From assembly GCA_045654885.1 (NCBI GenBank), contig JAZOOF010000015.1:1-18338 (forward strand): DNA of 18,338 nt. Direction: 5' to 3'. Positions 15,730-18,338 of this stretch are shown piece after piece; within the stretch, counting starts at the first letter, position 1, and the number at the start of each line of letters is the position of its first letter. Source of the stretch: HGM04593 sp045654885 (GTDB lineage: Bacteria; Bacteroidota; Bacteroidia; Bacteroidales; Bacteroidaceae). The position numbers and the translations under genes were made by a program. The notes beneath the pieces were generated by a model. The model made no database searches, was not told where the DNA came from, and saw only the letters and a program-made list of their open reading frames with translations.

Positions 15730-16227
15730 TTATTCCTCACTGTCTGCAGTGTGCAGTATCAGGGTTGTTGCGCCAAGGGTGATTATTGCACCGTCCTCAA
15801 TCAAAAGACGCTCGCGGTAGCCAAGGATGCGGTTCATCACAAATGTACCGGTAACGCTCTGGTTGTCGCGTATTGTATATGTCAAATCACCGGCATAGCC
15901 ACGTTTCACGTTTATTATACAGTGACGGCGGTCCATGCTTGGGTCACTTGTCTCAATAGGGTTCGATATTACAGTACCTTTGTTGTAGCGGCCGAACATG
16001 TTGTCACCCTCGTGCAAAGGGATAATCTGCTTATAGCAGAAGGTGTTCTCAATGACAACGATATGGCCGAAATCCTCGGTCTCAATATCCTCGTCATTTT
16101 CGCCAATACGTATTGTAAAACTCTTGCGGCAGTGCTCGCATTCAAAAACCAACGACTGTCCCATCTTGTAACCACTTGCATCAAAGTCAATGGCATGGTC
16201 ACACTTGGGGCATATTATCTTGCTCAT
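15730..16227 (-). CDS. Zinc-ribbon / FHA-domain protein
   Basis: This 165-residue protein starts with a zinc-ribbon-like module (CPKC at C6/C9 and CEHC at C30/C33). A forkhead-associated (FHA) domain spans about 55-162, showing G79-R80 (MFGRYNK), S97 and H102 (PSMDRRHC), and the degenerate SVTGTFV turn (about 124-130). FHA domains bind phosphothreonine peptides, so it probably reads a Ser/Thr-phosphorylated partner in the cytoplasm; there is no signal peptide. I chose the ATG at 16227 because MSKIICPKC places the first cysteine pair right at the start and leaves an 11-base gap to the upstream gene. The ATG at 16257 would overlap that gene by 19 bases. No kinase is encoded in the window. It probably shares a transcript with the HU-SPOR gene. 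Confidence 0.9.
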   Translation of the reverse strand: MSKIICPKCDHAIDFDASGYKMGQSLVFECEHCRKSFTIRIGENDEDIETEDFGHIVVIENTFCYKQIIPLHEGDNMFGRYNKGTVISNPIETSDPSMDRRHCIINVKRGYAGDLTYTIRDNQSVTGTFVMNRILGYRERLLIEDGAIITLGATTLILHTADSEE

Positions 16228-16238
16228 AAGCGATTTGT

Positions 16239-17243
16239 TTAATGGATATATATCCAAGCATCGGAGAATGTAGCCTGTATACGCTCCAAGGCGGCATTGG
16301 CGTCGGCCTCGTTGCTGTAGCTCTCAATTGCTATGCGGAATCTCCTGTCACCCTGCACAACCTGATAGTCGGCCTGCATTTTTCTCGACAACTCTGTTAT
16401 TGCCAACTGAGCCTTGTCGCTGTTGGGTGTGCTTGCTACAATTATAGAATATTGTTTTGAAATCTCTTCGGCAATCTCCACATTCTCCCCAACAGCCGGT
16501 GCTGCCGGCTCAACCTCGGTCTTTTTCTCCACTGGAGAAAGAGTGGGGGCAGGGGCATCTGTGGTGGTGAATATGTGTGCTGTTACAGTCTCCTCAACAG
16601 GGGCTATTTCGCAAACTGATTCGCTTGCAGGAGCAACAACAGTTACTGTGCGTGCACTTTTCTCTACAGGGGTAAAGCCTGCAACCGAGAGCTGTGTGTC
16701 ACGGTTATAGATGCTGCTGCCCAGTGGAATGAGCACGAATATCACAACAATTGCAGCTGCAATGGCCGAAATATACTTGCCTATGTTACTGCGCTTTATT
16801 ACAATATCCTTCTGTTGCAACTCCCTGAGTGGGGCAATTGCCAATGGCTCAAAGCCGTAGTTGTAGGGGTCATCAACTGAGTTCTCATTGGCCGTGAAAG
16901 AGATTTTTCCCTCTATATCCATGTTGAATGTACCCAAATCGCCAAAGCAGAGGATGCCTGTGGACGAGAGTTTCTGGCGCATAGCCTCAATGTCATTCGC
17001 AAGGCATTCGCCTGCCTCTTCGTATGACATTGTGCCGTCATCCATGTACTCCGACAATAGCAACGCATCGTCAACCGTCACCTGCGGGTTGAACACAAGT
17101 GCACGGTGGGGTGGCATGAATACTCTTTCTTTAGCGTTGTAACACGCTGGTACTCTGTGCGCTAAAAAAGCACCCACTCCGGGAATGATAACGCAGTTAT
17201 GCTGCGCAATGAGCCTCGATATGTTTTTGACTAAATTTTCCAC
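16239..17243 (-). CDS. HU-CCDC81-like / transmembrane / SPOR-domain protein
   Basis: This 334-residue protein has two CCDC81-like prokaryotic HU modules in tandem (about 1-57, with ISRLIAQHNCVIIPGVGAFL, and 58-128, with GILCFGDLGTFNM). A basic stretch, one membrane helix (about 156-178), a Pro/Val/Glu-rich linker (about 180-260) and a carboxyl-terminal SPOR domain (about 263-334, YSIIVASTPN to DAWIYIH) follow. SPOR domains bind denuded glycan strands of septal peptidoglycan. The HU part should face the cytoplasm and SPOR the periplasm. The start codon is GTG at 17243; no other plausible start exists before an in-frame stop five codons upstream. This architecture is known in Bacteroidota, where a chromosome-to-wall link has been proposed from comparative genomics. 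It precedes the FHA gene by 11 bases. Confidence 0.88.
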   Translation of the reverse strand: MENLVKNISRLIAQHNCVIIPGVGAFLAHRVPACYNAKERVFMPPHRALVFNPQVTVDDALLLSEYMDDGTMSYEEAGECLANDIEAMRQKLSSTGILCFGDLGTFNMDIEGKISFTANENSVDDPYNYGFEPLAIAPLRELQQKDIVIKRSNIGKYISAIAAAIVVIFVLIPLGSSIYNRDTQLSVAGFTPVEKSARTVTVVAPASESVCEIAPVEETVTAHIFTTTDAPAPTLSPVEKKTEVEPAAPAVGENVEIAEEISKQYSIIVASTPNSDKAQLAITELSRKMQADYQVVQGDRRFRIAIESYSNEADANAALERIQATFSDAWIYIH

Positions 17244-17247
17244 GAAG

Positions 17248-17277
17248 CAAATTTAATAAAAAATAGTGTGTCGGCAA
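17248..17277 (-). promoter_or_regulatory. Candidate promoter of the HU-SPOR/FHA operon
   Basis: On the minus strand, TTG (17277-17275), a 19-base spacer and TAAATTTG (17255-17248) match the Bacteroides -33/-7 consensus (TTG, TAnnTTTG). The box ends only four bases before the GTG start, so transcription from it would yield a leaderless or nearly leaderless mRNA. The match is seen; activity is inference. Confidence 0.4.
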
Positions 17278-17557
17278 TGCCTTTTGCAAAATATTGTATC
17301 AAAACTTTGCGAAAAAGAGAATAAGCATCATTGAATAGAGTATGAAAACTGTAAGCATGTATCTTATAATTTCCCTTTATTCTTTGTAAATACGGGTTTT
17401 ATGCAGTGTCTATTATCGAACGTGTGTACGTTGCGTTCTTTCCGCTTGAAACATCGTTATCACCCCTTTATCCTGCCTATGAAATGCAGCAACGGGAATC
17501 GGTGTAGGCGTTTGCTATAGACAATCAGCAATATTCAGCCAATAAGACTTCGCTTAA

Positions 17558-17663
17558 GTAGGGAGAAAACTACTAAAAGTAGGGTAAAAATTGCAAAAGG
17601 TAGGGAGAAATGTATTATATTTGCACAAAAGTAGGGAGAAAATCCCTGAAAAGTAGGAAGAAA
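17558..17663 (+). repeat. Five phased GTAGGGAGAAA direct repeats ahead of the Fic gene
   Basis: Copies of the 11-mer GTAGGGAGAAA start at 17558, 17579 (GTAGGGTAAAA), 17600, 17631 and 17653 (GTAGGAAGAAA). Start-to-start steps are 21, 21, 31 and 22 bases, that is two, two, three and two helical turns, so all copies face the same side of the DNA. The three-turn step leaves room for the -7 box at 17616-17623. Such phased direct repeats suggest cooperative binding of a regulator that would block or tune the Fic promoter. Confidence 0.75.
17590..17623 (+). promoter_or_regulatory. Candidate promoter of the Fic-family gene
   Basis: TATATTTG at 17616-17623 matches the Bacteroides -7 consensus exactly. 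An ATTG at 17590-17593, 22 bases upstream, can serve as the -33 element. Transcription would begin near 17630 and give a leader of about 45 bases that contains the last two repeats. Confidence 0.55.
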
Positions 17664-17672
17664 CTATAAACG

Positions 17673-18338
17673 ATGAATGTTATGGCTAACAAATTAGAAC
17701 AACTTGTAACAAGATATCGGGAACTGGGTATTGACAACCAGATAGACTATGAAAAATTCTATCTGTACTCGTTGATTACCCATTCTACAGCTATCGAAGG
17801 CTCAACCATCACCGAATTGGAGAATCAGATAATGTTCGACCACGGAGTGAGCCTCAAAGGAAAGAGCATTGAGGAGCAAAGTATGAACCTTGATTTGAAG
17901 GTCGCATATGAGAAAGTTATTGAACTAGCGAAACAACATAAGCCAATCACAATAGATATGCTCATTTCTCTATCTGCTCTTGTAATGAAAAATACAGGCA
18001 AAGAGTATAACACTGCTTTGGGCAACTTTTCATCGGCTCGTGGTGAGTTGCGTCTGCTCAATGTTACAGCTGGTGTCGGAGGTCGTTCTTATATGAATTA
18101 TAGCAAAGTGCCTGCAAAGTTGGCTGAATTTTGCGACCAACTAAATGCTGAGCGAGTAAAGTCTGCTACAATGACGATTGATGAACTATACCAAATGTCA
18201 TTTGATGCTCACTACAATTTGGTAACAATTCATCCTTGGGCTGATGGCAATGGTCGTATGGCTCGTTTGGTGATGAATATGTTGCAGTTTGAATTTGGTC
18301 TCATCCCCACAAAGATTCTCAAAGAGGATAAAGAGGAA
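17673..18338 (+). CDS. Fic-family protein (partial, runs off the right edge)
   Basis: Fic-domain enzymes usually transfer AMP from ATP to a hydroxyl side chain of a target protein. The open frame gives 222 residues with no stop before the window ends. The core motif HPWADGNGRMAR (187-198) is nearly the canonical HPFx(D/E)GNGRxxR, with the catalytic His187 present. An inhibitory-helix motif of the [S/T]xxxE[G/N] type, STAIEG (38-43), lies in the amino-terminal part, as in self-inhibited class II Fic proteins. ATG codons at 17673 and 17682 are both possible starts; I chose the first. The missing carboxyl end often carries a winged-helix DNA-binding domain in such proteins. Codon use is more AT-rich than in the neighbouring genes, suggesting accessory DNA. 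Confidence 0.9.
   Translation, partial: MNVMANKLEQLVTRYRELGIDNQIDYEKFYLYSLITHSTAIEGSTITELENQIMFDHGVSLKGKSIEEQSMNLDLKVAYEKVIELAKQHKPITIDMLISLSALVMKNTGKEYNTALGNFSSARGELRLLNVTAGVGGRSYMNYSKVPAKLAEFCDQLNAERVKSATMTIDELYQMSFDAHYNLVTIHPWADGNGRMARLVMNMLQFEFGLIPTKILKEDKEE

Larger units (their letters stand above)
17244..17672. other. Non-coding divergent region between HU-SPOR and Fic genes
   Basis: These 429 bases lie between divergent genes and are AT-rich. I see no open frame worth calling and no RNA gene. The left edge holds the candidate HU-SPOR promoter. The right 115 bases hold the Fic promoter and its repeats. In between, a short inverted repeat AACGT/ACGTT (17419-17432) is the only structure noted. 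Confidence 0.7.

Noticed and set aside
16228..16257. Upstream in-frame start for the FHA gene
   Set aside because: It would overlap the preceding gene, and the extra residues precede a zinc ribbon that normally begins at the first few residues.
17558..17663. CRISPR-like array
   Set aside because: The repeats are only 11 bases, the spacing is helical, the intervals are about 10-20 bases, and they sit in a promoter with no cas genes nearby.

Overview
The window looks like a chromosomal segment from a member of the Bacteroidales (Bacteroidota), probably a gut-type species. Four things support this: a complete MoxR/Bat (Bacteroides aerotolerance) operon, a SPOR-domain protein with a CCDC81-like HU amino terminus, promoter-like elements matching the Bacteroides -7 consensus TAnnTTTG, and the lack of clear Shine-Dalgarno sequences before most genes. 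No rRNA, tRNA, insertion sequence or CRISPR array was seen.

Layout. 1-570 is non-coding, with several inverted repeats in the first 170 bases and a short hairpin just ahead of lepA. 571-6296 is a plus-strand housekeeping block: lepA (translation factor EF-4), ftsY (SRP receptor), rimO (ribosomal protein S12 methylthiotransferase), a 90-residue HU protein, and a second HU-type protein carrying a membrane segment and a LysM domain. 6297-6421 holds a 14-bp perfect palindrome and a candidate promoter. 6422-14937 is the Bat operon in canonical order: MoxR ATPase, DUF58 protein, an unnamed membrane protein, then batA, batB, batC, batD and batE. It is followed at 14974-15681 by a PAP2-type lipid phosphatase. 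A 30-bp perfect palindrome separates this from a convergent minus-strand pair, a zinc-ribbon/FHA protein and its upstream partner, an HU-CCDC81/TM/SPOR protein. 17244-17672 is non-coding and contains five helically phased repeats around a candidate promoter for a Fic-family gene that runs off the right edge.

How the genes may work together. lepA, ftsY and rimO concern ribosome function and protein targeting. The Bat products form a likely envelope machine: a cytoplasmic AAA+ ATPase, vWA proteins, periplasmic TPR proteins and BatD-like membrane proteins. The most striking theme is that two different proteins in the window join a DNA-binding HU-type head in the cytoplasm to a peptidoglycan-binding tail (LysM or SPOR) across one membrane helix. 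They are candidate chromosome-to-cell-wall tethers. The Fic gene, with its more AT-rich sequence and repeat-laden control region, looks like accessory DNA.
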